DNA of 64,000 nt from Paenibacillus sinopodophylli (GCF_005930355.1 NZ_VDBO01000001.1:531339-595338); one strand, 5' to 3'; shown: positions 52,350 through 60,963, counted from the stretch's first letter. Numbers and translations: made by a program. The notes: generated from the letters alone by a model not told the origin.

Positions 52350-53390
52350 TTATTGCGGATCTTCCTCTTTTTTGAGCTGATCGATAGCCTTAGCCATCGT
52401 TTTGTCTGTCAAATGTGCATAGATTTGGGTCGTTTCCGGCGATGCATGACCTAGCTGTTCCTGCGTTTTATAGATATCATTGCGTAAGTAATAATCAGTA
52501 GCGAAGCTATGCCTCAGCTTATGCACCGACAAATAAGGCTTGCCGAAACGTTTCGCATATTTCATGACCATTTCTTGTATGGCGCGTTTCGTCATACGTG
52601 AGCCTTCGCTCTTGCCATTCGCGATAGCTAGGAAGAGAGCCTTCTCACGTTTTGGCGCTTTGTAGCGCACTTCCCGAAGCAGCATATACGCTTGCAGATC
52701 CTCGACCGCCTCTTGCCGAAAGTAAACGGGCGTTTTGAACGAATCGTCGTTCTTGCCTTTGCGATAGACATAGGACAGCTTCTTCTTCATATCAATATCG
52801 TCTACGTTTAGATTTACGAGTTCTGAAACGCGCAGGCCGGAATGCAAAATAAAGCTAATAATGCATGCATCTCTGATGCAATTGAGCTCATAAGCGTATA
52901 ACGCCTGCTTGTTATCAGCAATGTCCGTTCCGTAATGCTGTTTAATATAGTCCATAAATTCAATGATTTCATCTTCTTGCAAAAGCTTTCCTTCAAGCTT
53001 AGCCGCAGTATCCTTCGGTTTATGCGTTCGCTTAATCGCTACCTTTGCCATGACGTTTCGCCTCAGCAAAGGATAAAACTGCTCATCCTCTGCAATCTGG
53101 CTCAAATAATGGAATAAAGAGCGGAGAGAGGAGAGCTTACGTGCGATGGTCGTTTTGCTATTTCGTTCTTCTTTATAGGTAGATAGGTACATTCGGAAGC
53201 CATCAATACTATCCATATGCAGCCGTTCCAGCTCAATTAGGGCTACATCCCGAATCTGAGTCGCTTCGGACAAGCCTTCAGCCATCAGCCAGTTCAGGAA
53301 GGTCTCATAATCACGCATATATTCTACCAATGAAGAAGGCGATAAATCAGGAAGCTTGTAGTTGATGAATTTCTCGATATACCAAGGCAT
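52350..53390 (-). CDS. xerS: Tyrosine recombinase (XerS-like)
   Basis: Protein of 346 residues. N-terminal SAM-like core-binding domain (about 1-115); catalytic domain with Arg in LHSGLRVSELVNL (about 194), Lys in YRKGKNDDSFKTPV, His-x-x-Arg in SVHKLRHSFAT (about 296), His in LGHASPETTQIYAHL with the nucleophile Tyr (about 328). Length and the N-terminal MPWYIEKFINYKLPDLSPSSL fit XerS, the single recombinase that resolves chromosome dimers in streptococci and is also annotated in other Firmicutes. Whether it works at dif here is unknown; it is not obviously linked to an integrated element. No other phage or island genes surround it. Confidence 0.85.
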   Translation of the reverse strand: MPWYIEKFINYKLPDLSPSSLVEYMRDYETFLNWLMAEGLSEATQIRDVALIELERLHMDSIDGFRMYLSTYKEERNSKTTIARKLSSLRSLFHYLSQIAEDEQFYPLLRRNVMAKVAIKRTHKPKDTAAKLEGKLLQEDEIIEFMDYIKQHYGTDIADNKQALYAYELNCIRDACIISFILHSGLRVSELVNLNVDDIDMKKKLSYVYRKGKNDDSFKTPVYFRQEAVEDLQAYMLLREVRYKAPKREKALFLAIANGKSEGSRMTKRAIQEMVMKYAKRFGKPYLSVHKLRHSFATDYYLRNDIYKTQEQLGHASPETTQIYAHLTDKTMAKAIDQLKKEEDPQ

Positions 53391-53508
53391 AGCGGGAAGT
53401 TTCCTATCCAGCTCTTGACGATCTTTCTGTTTTAAAATATTGATACTTGATCATCTCCTTTGGTTAATGTCATAAACTATAAGTGTGATTAAATAAACGC
53501 AATAATTA

Positions 53509-53519
53509 TTATGTAAACA
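53509..53519 (+). other. dif-like half site near xerS
   Basis: TTATGTAAACA matches 10 of 11 positions of the right arm of the Bacillus dif site (TTATGTAAACT). The left-arm position is poorly conserved (about 4 of 11). The site lies about 120 bases upstream of the recombinase start. Confidence 0.25.
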
Positions 53520-53599
53520 AATTTCTTGAACTATTGATATCACCTATACATTGTATCAATTATACCGGATCTAAAATAGCGATTTTATATCTAAAATGC

Positions 53600-53648
53600 A
53601 AAAAGAGGCGGTCCCAAGTCACGATAGGTGACTTATGAGACAGCCTCT
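53600..53648 (-). terminator. Terminator of the NAD(P)-binding reductase gene
   Basis: On the minus strand an AGAGGC/GCCTCT stem with inner AAGTCAC/GTGACTT pairs is followed by TTTTTGC. Confidence 0.75.
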
Positions 53649-53663
53649 GAAATTGAGCATAGC

Positions 53664-54293
53664 TTATAGATTGATAGCCGTAAAGCGACTGTTCAAGTAC
53701 TGAGGATTTTCGATTTCATCCAGCAATACAGAAGCATAGTCTTCCATACTAATTTTGCTTTCATGCTTTTCATTCAGAATAAAGTGATCTTGTCCGAGCT
53801 GAACTTTTCCCGTTTTTTCGCCTGGTTCGAACATCGCAGCCGGGCTGAAGAACGTCCATTTCAGTTCTTTTTCACCGCGAAGCACATCCAATTGATCGCT
53901 TTGTGCTTTGGCAGTTGCATAATAGATCTCAGGAAACTGTGGTGTATCCAGCAGCCGTGTACCTTTATCATCTACAAGAAGGCTACCGGCGCCGCCAACG
54001 TTATACAAGACAGTAGAAGGGGACTGCTTGAGTTGCGCAATCAAATGTTTGATGACATCTACATGCTGCTGCTCGGAGCCTTGCTTAGCCGAGAAAGAGT
54101 TGATAACAGCATCGAATTCACTAAGCTCTGCTCCTAGCTCGTATACATCCTTCTCCAGAATATGAAGCCCATCTGTTTGGGTAAGCTTAGCAGAATTTCT
54201 TACGATAGCAGTAACTTGATGACCACGACTTTTTGCTTCCTCAACAATACGGCTTCCTACACGTCCAGTAGCACCTATAACAGCTATTTTCAT
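53664..54293 (-). CDS. NAD(P)-binding, NmrA/YwnB-like reductase
   Basis: Protein of 209 residues with the Rossmann start MKIAVIGATGRVGSRIVEEA (GxxGxxG), then VINSFSAKQ and a YYATAKAQSD segment; NAD(P)-binding atypical SDR, close to YwnB and flavin reductases. Such genes commonly answer quinone, diamide or NaOCl stress under HxlR or Rrf2 regulators. Its promoter is overlapped by palindromic operators (next entries), consistent with that. No regulator gene is adjacent. TAGGAGTTTTT is the ribosome site. Confidence 0.85.
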   Translation of the reverse strand: MKIAVIGATGRVGSRIVEEAKSRGHQVTAIVRNSAKLTQTDGLHILEKDVYELGAELSEFDAVINSFSAKQGSEQQHVDVIKHLIAQLKQSPSTVLYNVGGAGSLLVDDKGTRLLDTPQFPEIYYATAKAQSDQLDVLRGEKELKWTFFSPAAMFEPGEKTGKVQLGQDHFILNEKHESKISMEDYASVLLDEIENPQYLNSRFTAINL

Positions 54294-54336
54294 TATAAAA
54301 AACTCCTATTTTATCTGATTTTTTCTACCTTAATCT

Positions 54337-54355
54337 TGTAACAATTCGAGTTACA
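54337..54355 (-). promoter_or_regulatory. Operator copy 1 (TGTAAC-N7-GTTACA)
   Basis: Perfect 6-bp arms around seven bases. It lies in the leader downstream of the promoter of the reductase gene. Confidence 0.6.
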
Positions 54356-54390
54356 TATAATGCAAAAATGAAAAGCTATGTTGTTCACTT

Positions 54391-54413
54391 CTTGTAACTA
54401 TTATAGTTACAAG
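54391..54413 (-). promoter_or_regulatory. Operator copy 2, a 23-bp perfect palindrome over the -10
   Basis: CTTGTAACTAT and ATAGTTACAAG are perfect arms around one central base and contain the same TGTAAC-N7-GTTACA core as copy 1. The minus-strand -10 box lies inside it. Confidence 0.75.
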
Positions 54414-54429
54414 TGTGTGAGTTTGTCAA
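54400..54429 (-). promoter_or_regulatory. Promoter of the NAD(P)-binding reductase gene
   Basis: Minus strand: perfect TTGACA (54429-54424), 18 bases, perfect TATAAT (54405-54400). So strong a promoter under an operator suggests tight repression and strong induction. Confidence 0.7.
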
Positions 54430-54504
54430 CATGATGTTTCTGGTTTATGAAACTGTACATTTCGGGCATGATTCGAAAAAAGATCATTATGACTCAAAAG
54501 TCCA

Positions 54505-54533
54505 TTGAATTAATCAGTTCTGCTATTTATGAT
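54505..54533 (+). promoter_or_regulatory. Promoter of the siderophore-binding lipoprotein
   Basis: TTGAAT (54505-54510), 17 bases, TATGAT (54528-54533). Confidence 0.5.
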
Positions 54534-54549
54534 AAGCAAGGCTAGTAAA

Positions 54550-54564
54550 TGAGAATAACTATCA
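54550..54564 (+). promoter_or_regulatory. Fur box before the siderophore-binding lipoprotein
   Basis: TGAGAATAACTATCA matches the 7-1-7 Fur consensus TGATAATNATTATCA at all but two positions. It lies just after the -10 box, where Fur would block transcription when iron is plentiful. Confidence 0.65.
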
Positions 54565-54584
54565 ATAGAAGGAGTGGGAAAGAA

Positions 54585-55607
54585 ATGGCAATACGTACAA
54601 AAGGCTTGTCCATATTAAGCATGATCATAGTGCTTGTCTTGGTGCTTGCAGCATGTGGCGGGGGAAACACGAATAAAACGTTGAAAGAAGAAGCAGGTGC
54701 TGTACAGACAGAGCAAGCATCGCCATCACCAGAAAATCAATCCACGGAGCTGCGCACCGTTGAGCATGTTCTTGGTAAAATTGAAGTTCCTGTGCAGCCT
54801 CAGAACGTTATTGGATTATTCGTCGAGGATGAAATGAGTGCGCTTGGTGTTAAGCCAATTATGCAATACTCAAGTGGAGACTACTACCAGACTTATCTTG
54901 AAGACTATTTAAAAGATGTACCTAAGCTGGACACAACTGCTTTTAATTTTGAAGCAATCATGGCAGCACAGCCGGATCTCATTATTTTAGGCTTCCAAGG
55001 TTGGGCAGAGGAAGGCGTTTATGACAAATTGTCAAAAATTGCGCCAACTTATGTATTTACAGGAAGTGAAATTCAATATCCGGAAAATTGGAAAAAAAAT
55101 CTGCTTATTGTAGCTGATTTGCTAGGAAAGACGGAGCAAGCAGAAGCGGTTATTCAAAAGCGTGAAGCGGAAACGAAGCAGGCTAAAGAGCAATTGCAGG
55201 TTGCTGCTAAAGGGAAAACCGCAGCTATGATTCGCATTCACGCAAGTAAGGAGCTTAGATTATATGGAGGTCCTGGAGGCCAAGTGGGGACAGCCTTGTA
55301 TGGTGATTTTGGGATAGAGCCCGCTCCAATTGTTCGCAAGTTGGCTTGGGGAGAAGATATGGATATCCAAACGATCTCAATGGAAATCATTCCACAGATC
55401 GATGCAGATTATATATTCCTCGCTGTAGATGAAGGAAGAGAAGAGCAGGCTAAGGAGCTTAAAGAAAGTACCTTATGGAAGAACGTTCCAGCCGTCCAGC
55501 AAGGCCATGTTTATGAAGTTCGCGGCGATGTATGGATCACCAACGGTCCACTTGCGTATGAGAAAAAGCTGGAGAATGTCATGAATGCGTTCATCCCAAA
55601 TAAATAA
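54585..55607 (+). CDS. Iron-siderophore substrate-binding lipoprotein
   Basis: Protein of 340 residues. Signal peptide with lipobox LVLAAC (lipidated Cys about 23), a low-complexity tether (EQASPSPENQST), then a FepB/TroA-type periplasmic-binding domain (about 60-335) with HVLGKIEVPVQPQNVIGL, IMAAQPDLIILGF and a long central helix. It captures a ferric siderophore at the membrane; the siderophore is unknown. AAGGAGTGGG gives the start at 54585. No permease or ATPase follows, so it must use a shared transporter. Iron control is indicated by the Fur box. Confidence 0.9.
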   Translation: MAIRTKGLSILSMIIVLVLVLAACGGGNTNKTLKEEAGAVQTEQASPSPENQSTELRTVEHVLGKIEVPVQPQNVIGLFVEDEMSALGVKPIMQYSSGDYYQTYLEDYLKDVPKLDTTAFNFEAIMAAQPDLIILGFQGWAEEGVYDKLSKIAPTYVFTGSEIQYPENWKKNLLIVADLLGKTEQAEAVIQKREAETKQAKEQLQVAAKGKTAAMIRIHASKELRLYGGPGGQVGTALYGDFGIEPAPIVRKLAWGEDMDIQTISMEIIPQIDADYIFLAVDEGREEQAKELKESTLWKNVPAVQQGHVYEVRGDVWITNGPLAYEKKLENVMNAFIPNK

Positions 55608-55655
55608 CAAAGAAGAAGCTAGTTAACCTAATGGTTGACTAGCTTCTTCTTTGTT
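55606..55655. terminator. Terminator between the two iron genes
   Basis: A perfect 18-bp stem (AACAAAGAAGAAGCTAGT with its complement) plus ACC/GGT pairs around a short loop; A-rich and T-rich arms allow function in both directions. Confidence 0.8.
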
Positions 55656-55665
55656 ATTAGAATAA

Positions 55666-55680
55666 TGATAATAATTCTCA
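55666..55680 (+). promoter_or_regulatory. Fur box before the AraC-type regulator
   Basis: TGATAATAATTCTCA matches TGATAATNATTATCA at all but one position and lies directly before the gene. Confidence 0.75.
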
Positions 55681-55698
55681 ATGTATGCAGGAGGCAAC

Positions 55699-57321
55699 GT
55701 GACCTTAATGATTGAAAGCACTCCGAATATGAGTTCCCAACCAACTCCTTTTCATACCTATTTCTTCAGACTTGTTGATATTGTATCCCTTACAAACACC
55801 TATACTCGCGAAATGCTCCCCAGTGACAGTATTAACTACAGGCTGATTGTAGTAGCTAGCGGCTCAGGCAATATCTATATAGATGATAGACGTTATGACG
55901 CGGCTATTGGAAGTTGTTATGGAATAATGCCCGGCGCGAAGCTTGTCGTTGATCCAGCGAGAGAAGACAAGAAAGACATACATTATATAAGCGTGTCATT
56001 TGATATTATTTGTGATCAGCCTAATAGCGGCATGCCTTTTCATTTCCCGAATATTGAAATCATAATTGAGCCTATTGCTCGTACGCTTGCAGTCATGCGG
56101 AAGCTGGTTGCCATGAAAAATTCTGAAAGCGAGGACGAACAGCTTAGCTATCATTTTCGTTTCCAGAAACTAATGTTTGCATTGCTTAATCAAAACAAGG
56201 CTGTATCTGAAACGATTACTTCCATGCAAGCCGTGGAACGGAGCGTTTCTTTTTTGAAAGACCACTATAATAAGGATATAAGCACGAAGCAGTTAGCTGA
56301 ACGGAGTGGGATTGGCACCAAGCAATACATACAACTGTTCAAAAAAATAACAGGCTTAACGCCTCATGAATACATATCGTCACTGCGCATACGGAAGGCA
56401 AAGGAACTGCTGCTTGTATCTAGGCAGCCGCTTGCAGATATTGCAGAACAGGTCGGATACCTTGATAGTTACTATTTTAACCGTCGTTTCAAGCAAATAA
56501 CTGGCGTTCCGCCGAGGGTATATGTGAACACGCGTCAATATAAAATTATGTCCATGAGTTATGTATGTTCTTTGCTGGCGCTTGGCATTAAGCCGATAGG
56601 CGCACCTGCTTATCATTTGGGTTATTACGCCCAACATTTAGGAGAAAACATTACTAGCATTGGAGATAAATCCATTCTCTATTTTGACAAAATAAATGCG
56701 TTAAAACCTGATTTAATTATCGGTTGCGACACGCTAGATCTTGAAATACAACAACAGCTTGAGCGTTTAGCACCGATTGTAACGATTCCATGGATGGGAC
56801 TGCAAGCGACAGAACATTTACAGACAATCGGCGATTTACTTGGAATGGGAAAGCAGGCAAAAAGCTGGGTTGACAGTTATGAACGAAAGCGAGAAGAAGC
56901 AAATCGGCAGATTAAGCCTTTTATAAATACAGATGAGACCGTTGGACTTATTGTAATTGAAGGGAATGAACTATTCGTACTGGGAGACCGCAATGTAGGC
57001 GAGGTTATGTATCGTTCCTTCGGTTTGCAGCCGCCTCCGATCGTTCAAAGCTTGCTTGTAGAACACCCTAACCAGTATGGCAGGAAGGTATCAGTCGAAC
57101 AGCTCTGGCAATATGACGCTGATCGGTTATTTATCATTGTATATGGGGTTGAAGCTGCCCTGACTTATAAGGAGTTGCAGAAGAAGCCTGCATGGAAACA
57201 GCTGAATGCTGTCCGTCAAGGAAAGGTGCAAAGTATTGATCCCGAAAAATGGATTTATTATGATGTGCTATCGCTTTCAGGGCAATTGGATGATGGCATC
57301 AGCATACTTGCCAAACGATGA
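55699..57321 (+). CDS. AraC-family regulator fused to a siderophore-binding domain (Btr-like)
   Basis: Protein of about 540 residues: N-terminal cupin-like region (about 20-120), two AraC helix-turn-helix motifs (about 180-280; STKQLAERSGIGTKQYIQLFKK and LADIAEQVGYLDSYYFNRRFKQITGVPPRVY), then a TroA-type binding domain (about 290-540) related to the lipoprotein encoded upstream. Bacillus Btr has this architecture and activates siderophore uptake genes when it binds ferric bacillibactin. Start is uncertain: GTG 55699 or ATG 55708 follow AGGAGG; ATG 55681 precedes that site. It probably activates the neighbouring lipoprotein gene. Confidence 0.92.
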   Translation: MTLMIESTPNMSSQPTPFHTYFFRLVDIVSLTNTYTREMLPSDSINYRLIVVASGSGNIYIDDRRYDAAIGSCYGIMPGAKLVVDPAREDKKDIHYISVSFDIICDQPNSGMPFHFPNIEIIIEPIARTLAVMRKLVAMKNSESEDEQLSYHFRFQKLMFALLNQNKAVSETITSMQAVERSVSFLKDHYNKDISTKQLAERSGIGTKQYIQLFKKITGLTPHEYISSLRIRKAKELLLVSRQPLADIAEQVGYLDSYYFNRRFKQITGVPPRVYVNTRQYKIMSMSYVCSLLALGIKPIGAPAYHLGYYAQHLGENITSIGDKSILYFDKINALKPDLIIGCDTLDLEIQQQLERLAPIVTIPWMGLQATEHLQTIGDLLGMGKQAKSWVDSYERKREEANRQIKPFINTDETVGLIVIEGNELFVLGDRNVGEVMYRSFGLQPPPIVQSLLVEHPNQYGRKVSVEQLWQYDADRLFIIVYGVEAALTYKELQKKPAWKQLNAVRQGKVQSIDPEKWIYYDVLSLSGQLDDGISILAKR

Positions 57322-57487
57322 TTTATGATAGGCATGCTGCTTGGTAAATCTATGCAATTCCTGCAACGCGGTTACATTCTGACAATTACTGTGCTAAACT
57401 CGAACGAGCCAGTCGACAGGTTGCCAATCTTATTCCAATTTGCGAGGAACGTGCACGCGCAATTGAAAAGGGAGGTTCATTCTAACG

Positions 57488-58144
57488 ATGAACAACAAAT
57501 TAATCACATATAGTATGTCGCTTTTTCTTAGTATGATGTTGATATTCCAATTGCCTGCGGAAGCAGCTCATGCTGCTGAACCGGCTACACTAAAGGTCGG
57601 GAATTCAGGTGCTGATGTTCCTGATTTGCAATATCGATTAAAGACAATAGGGTACTTTAATACGGACGTAACTACTTATTTCGGAACGACTACACTCGAT
57701 TCTCTGAAACGGTTTCAGAAGGAATATGGCTTAGCTGTTGATGGAATTGCTGGTGCTCGTACATGGGAAGCACTCAAAAAGGTGTCGGTGAATAAAGTGG
57801 AGCTTGATTTGCTTGCCAGAATTATATATGCAGAGGCACGTGGCGAATCGTATAAGGGACAAGTTGCAGTCGGAGCTGTCGTGATGAATCGGCTAGCCTC
57901 CCCAAGCTTCCCTAATTCGATCAGAGAAGTCATTGAGCAGCCGCAAGCATTCACAGCCGTTGATGACGGGCAGTACAAACTTACACCTAATAAGCTTGCT
58001 TATCAAGCAGCGCAGGAAGCAGTCAAAGGCTATGATCCAACGAATGGTGCGCTCTACTACTTCAATCCAGTAACCGCAACGTCAGATTGGATATGGTCTC
58101 GTAAGCAGACGATCCAAATCGGTCGCCATATATTTGCCGTATAA
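57488..58144 (+). CDS. Spore cortex-lytic enzyme-type cell wall hydrolase (SleB-like)
   Basis: Protein of 218 residues. Signal peptide (about 1-29, ends AEAAHAAE), a peptidoglycan-binding domain 1 (about 33-95, VGNSGADVPDLQYRLKTIGYF) and a hydrolase_2 lytic transglycosylase domain (about 105-218) with the catalytic Glu in IIYAEARGES (about 116) and GALYYFNPVTATSDWIW. SleB of Bacillus degrades spore cortex at germination and has exactly these parts; the vegetative paralog YkvT is similar, so the role could be in either. The ribosome site is GGGAGG. No YpeB gene, the usual SleB partner, is adjacent. Confidence 0.9.
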   Translation: MNNKLITYSMSLFLSMMLIFQLPAEAAHAAEPATLKVGNSGADVPDLQYRLKTIGYFNTDVTTYFGTTTLDSLKRFQKEYGLAVDGIAGARTWEALKKVSVNKVELDLLARIIYAEARGESYKGQVAVGAVVMNRLASPSFPNSIREVIEQPQAFTAVDDGQYKLTPNKLAYQAAQEAVKGYDPTNGALYYFNPVTATSDWIWSRKQTIQIGRHIFAV

Positions 58145-58153
58145 GGTTTCTGT

Positions 58154-58199
58154 ATCCTTATCGTTTAGCTGCAGTGCGGCTTACGGTAAGGATTTTTTT
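58154..58199 (+). terminator. Terminator of the SleB-like gene
   Basis: ATCCTTATCG pairs with CGGTAAGGAT, followed by seven T. Confidence 0.8.
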
Positions 58200-58301
58200 A
58201 TGTTAATTGATTCGAGCACAGATTATCAATAATGAATTCAATCATGTTACAATAAGAAAGAAAGTATCCAACTTTTTTTAAAACTGCCGGAGGTGTTCAA
58301 G

Positions 58302-59021
58302 TTGAAAGTAGAAATTTGGTCGGATTATGTGTGTCCGTTCTGTTATATAGGTAAAAGAAAGTTCGAGCTTGCGTTTGAGAAATTCACTCATAAGGACAGC
58401 ATTGAAATGACATACAAGAGCTTCGAGCTTGATCCGGGTGCTGATCCGAATTCAAATATCAGTACCTATAGCATGCTTGCAGCCAAATACGGCATGAGCT
58501 TGGAGAAAGCTAAGGAAATGACGCTGAATGTTGCAGAACAAGCTGCAGCTGTCGGATTGGAATTCCATTTCGAGTTAGCTGTATCAACGAATACGTTCGA
58601 TGCGCACCGACTCGTTAAATATGCTGCCCAACATGGCAAGGAAATAGAAATGTCTGAACGATTATTCAAAGCACATTTCACAGATGGACATAACATTGGA
58701 AACCATGATCAACTCGTTAATCTTGCCTCGGAAGCAGGTTTGAATGCCAAAGAAGTATTAGCTATGCTTCAAACAAGCCAATTCTCTGATGTCGTACGTG
58801 ATGAAGAAGAAGAGGGCAGCAGCCTCGGCATAAAAGGTGTACCATTCTATGTCGTTGATCGCAAATATGCGGTTTCCGGTGCACAATCTCCAGAAGTATT
58901 TCTGGATACCCTGAACAAAGCCTGGGAAGAGAAGCATCCTACCTTCATTCAAGTCAATGAAACGGATAAGGACGCTCTTTGTACAGATGGCTATTGTGCA
59001 CCTGATTCCTCTAAGTCTTAA
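58302..59021 (+). CDS. DsbA-family oxidoreductase (FrnE-like)
   Basis: Cytoplasmic protein of 239 residues with a thioredoxin fold. YVCPFCYIGKRKFE near the N-terminus (C-P-F-C) is the active site, and cis-Pro lies in IKGVPFYVVD (about 184). A Cys pair near the C-terminus (CTDGYCAPDSSKS) is typical of FrnE-type proteins. Start is TTG at 58302 behind CGGAGGTG; GTG 58293 overlaps that site. It likely acts in disulfide or polyketide-like redox reactions; substrate unknown. Confidence 0.88.
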   Translation: MKVEIWSDYVCPFCYIGKRKFELAFEKFTHKDSIEMTYKSFELDPGADPNSNISTYSMLAAKYGMSLEKAKEMTLNVAEQAAAVGLEFHFELAVSTNTFDAHRLVKYAAQHGKEIEMSERLFKAHFTDGHNIGNHDQLVNLASEAGLNAKEVLAMLQTSQFSDVVRDEEEEGSSLGIKGVPFYVVDRKYAVSGAQSPEVFLDTLNKAWEEKHPTFIQVNETDKDALCTDGYCAPDSSKS

Positions 59022-59073
59022 TTTCGTTTGAATTAAGGAAATTAACAAATTTAAAATTGGGGAGTTGTTCATA

Positions 59074-59487
59074 ATGGGGACAAACACAAAAATTGGCGGC
59101 GGCGGCTTTCACCATATTGCCATTCGCGTGTATGATTTCGATAAGACGGTAGCCTTCTATACAGAGGTTTTAGGTTTTACAGAACGCATCCGCTGGGGTG
59201 AAGGTGATTCACGCGGCATTATGCTGGACACAGGTGACGGCAATTATTTAGAGGTTTTTGCAGGCGGCAAGGAAGGACAGAAGGATGAAGGTGCGTTTCT
59301 GCATTTCGCATTACGCTCTGATAATGTTACGGATGCGATTGAGCTCGCTAGAGAAGCAGGGATGGAGATAACGGTTGAACCGAAGGAAATTGTTATTCAT
59401 GATATCCCTGTTCGTATCGCGTTTTTCAAAGGCCCGGATGGCGAAATTATTGAATTATTTGAAAGTACAACTGATAAGAAATTATAA
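59074..59487 (+). CDS. VOC (glyoxalase/bleomycin-resistance fold) protein
   Basis: Protein of 137 residues with paired beta-alpha-beta-beta-beta units: GGFHHIAIRVYDFDKTVAFYTEVLGF and FFKGPDGEIIELFE. Metal ligands likely His in FHHIAI and Glu in ELFE; the middle FLHFALRSDN adds a His. Glyoxalase I, dioxygenase or resistance functions are all possible, and no neighbour decides. ATG 59074 has GGGGAG nine bases upstream. Confidence 0.85.
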   Translation: MGTNTKIGGGGFHHIAIRVYDFDKTVAFYTEVLGFTERIRWGEGDSRGIMLDTGDGNYLEVFAGGKEGQKDEGAFLHFALRSDNVTDAIELAREAGMEITVEPKEIVIHDIPVRIAFFKGPDGEIIELFESTTDKKL

Positions 59488-59597
59488 TTCATAATCCATT
59501 TGTCTGTTGAGCCATCAAGTCTTATAATAGATAACGGTATTATGATAAGTCGTTGATTCATAATCAATGACTCGCACATGTTGAGGGGGGAATTTAT

Positions 59598-60686
59598 TTG
59601 ACAGTTGAAAAACAACGATTGTTTGTATTCGCTGGATCTTATGCGGAAGCAGAAGAAAAAGGCGTGCATGTGTATGTATTCGATGAGGAAACGGGTATAT
59701 TACAGCTAACTGACTCGGTGGATGGACTTAAAAATCCTACTTTTCTGAATGTAGATGCAGACCGCAACCTGTTATATGCGATCGCTGAAACCGTTAATGA
59801 CGCTGGACAAAAGGTTGGTGAAGCCGCAGCATTCGCTATCAATCCAAGCAAAGGTAGTCTAAGCCTATTGAATCGTAAAATAACAGTCGATTCTACAACC
59901 TGCCACATTCAGCGTGATGCGGAAAGCCGGTTTTTGACTGTGACGAGCTACCACGGCGGAATGATCGGACTCTTCGGCATTAACGAAGACGGTACGATTG
60001 GCAGAGATCTGGATGTTCAACAGCATGAAGGCAGCAGTAAACATCCTGAGCGTCAGGATCGTCCTCATCCTCACTCGTCGTTTTATAGTCCGGATGGCCG
60101 CTTCCTGCTCGTCTCTGATTTGGGACTCGATCGAATCGTGACGTATAAGCTTGACGCAGAGGCAGGTAAGCTGGTTCATCAATCAAGCGCAGCGCTGCAC
60201 CCTGGTGCAGGCCCGCGTCACTTGACCTTCCATCCGAACGGCAAATTTGTCTACGTCATTAATGAAGTGGATTCTTCGATTACTTCTTTTACATATGATA
60301 AGGAGACAGGTCAGTTAATTACACTGCAAACAGTAAGCACGCTTCCTGCTGACTTTGAAGGCGAGAATTCATGTGCAGAAATTACTGTATCAACAGATGG
60401 CCGTTATTTGTATGGCTCCAACCGCGGTCATGACAGTATTGTCGTATTTGCGATTGATGATCAAAGTGGCAGTCTTTCGCTTGTTCAGCATTTTTCTGTT
60501 GAAGGTGGTCATCCGCGCCACTTTGCCTTAACACCAAGCGGAAGATTTTTGCTTGCAGCTAATCGAGATACAGATAATATCGTAACATTCACAGTTGATC
60601 GCGATAGCGGAAAACTAGCTTCAACAGGAAATAACGTTAAGTTATCCAAGCCGGTTTGCGTGCTTCCTGTTTACTTAACGACATAA
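59598..60686 (+). CDS. Lactonase-family seven-bladed beta-propeller (YkgB/Pgl-like)
   Basis: Protein of 362 residues of the 6-phosphogluconolactonase (Pgl) family: repeated blades with PTFLNVDADRNLLYAI, RPHPHSSFYSPDGRFLLVSDLGLD, GAGPRHLTFHPNGKFVYVINE and GGHPRHFALTPSGRFLLAANRD. Blade spacing and the His-rich HPHSS motif fit. It hydrolyses 6-phosphogluconolactone or related lactones; as no zwf or gnd is nearby, physiological substrate is open. Starts at TTG behind AGGGGGG. Confidence 0.9.
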   Translation: MTVEKQRLFVFAGSYAEAEEKGVHVYVFDEETGILQLTDSVDGLKNPTFLNVDADRNLLYAIAETVNDAGQKVGEAAAFAINPSKGSLSLLNRKITVDSTTCHIQRDAESRFLTVTSYHGGMIGLFGINEDGTIGRDLDVQQHEGSSKHPERQDRPHPHSSFYSPDGRFLLVSDLGLDRIVTYKLDAEAGKLVHQSSAALHPGAGPRHLTFHPNGKFVYVINEVDSSITSFTYDKETGQLITLQTVSTLPADFEGENSCAEITVSTDGRYLYGSNRGHDSIVVFAIDDQSGSLSLVQHFSVEGGHPRHFALTPSGRFLLAANRDTDNIVTFTVDRDSGKLASTGNNVKLSKPVCVLPVYLTT

Positions 60687-60732
60687 ATGATTAATGGCAT
60701 ATGCATAGAGACGAAAAGGGGAATACCACAGC

Positions 60733-60948
60733 GTGGCTACAACTGAAGACGATAAACCGAAACTAAAAGCGACTAAAATTTTCAAATGCAAAAATCCGGA
60801 TTGCAAAGCATGGGTAAGAGACGAGTTTGCTGCAAGCGAGCAAAGTTGCCCAATATGCAAAGGGCCTATGCTTAGAAGCATGCGTCATTTGCCGGCCGTA
60901 CAGAACAAGCCAAAACCACAGCCGCGCAAGCCGAAATCAGATTATTAA
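60733..60948 (+). CDS. YdjO-like cold-inducible zinc-ribbon protein
   Basis: Small protein of 71 residues with two C-x4-C / C-x-x-C pairs (KCKNPDCKAW and SCPICKGPM, four cysteines) making a zinc ribbon, a charged N-terminus and a basic C-terminal tail (KPKPQPRKPKSDY). YdjO is the matching Bacillus cold-inducible protein. It starts at GTG behind GGGGAA. Followed by a terminator. Confidence 0.82.
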   Translation: MATTEDDKPKLKATKIFKCKNPDCKAWVRDEFAASEQSCPICKGPMLRSMRHLPAVQNKPKPQPRKPKSDY

Positions 60949-60963
60949 TAACAGCTTCACTAG

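Noticed and set aside
52350..53390. Integrase of a mobile island
   Set aside because: The N-terminus and length fit XerS-type housekeeping recombinases; no tRNA, attachment repeats or phage genes are adjacent.
53520..53540. difSL (streptococcal XerS site)
   Set aside because: TTTCTTGAA resembles one arm, but no partner arm is at the right distance.
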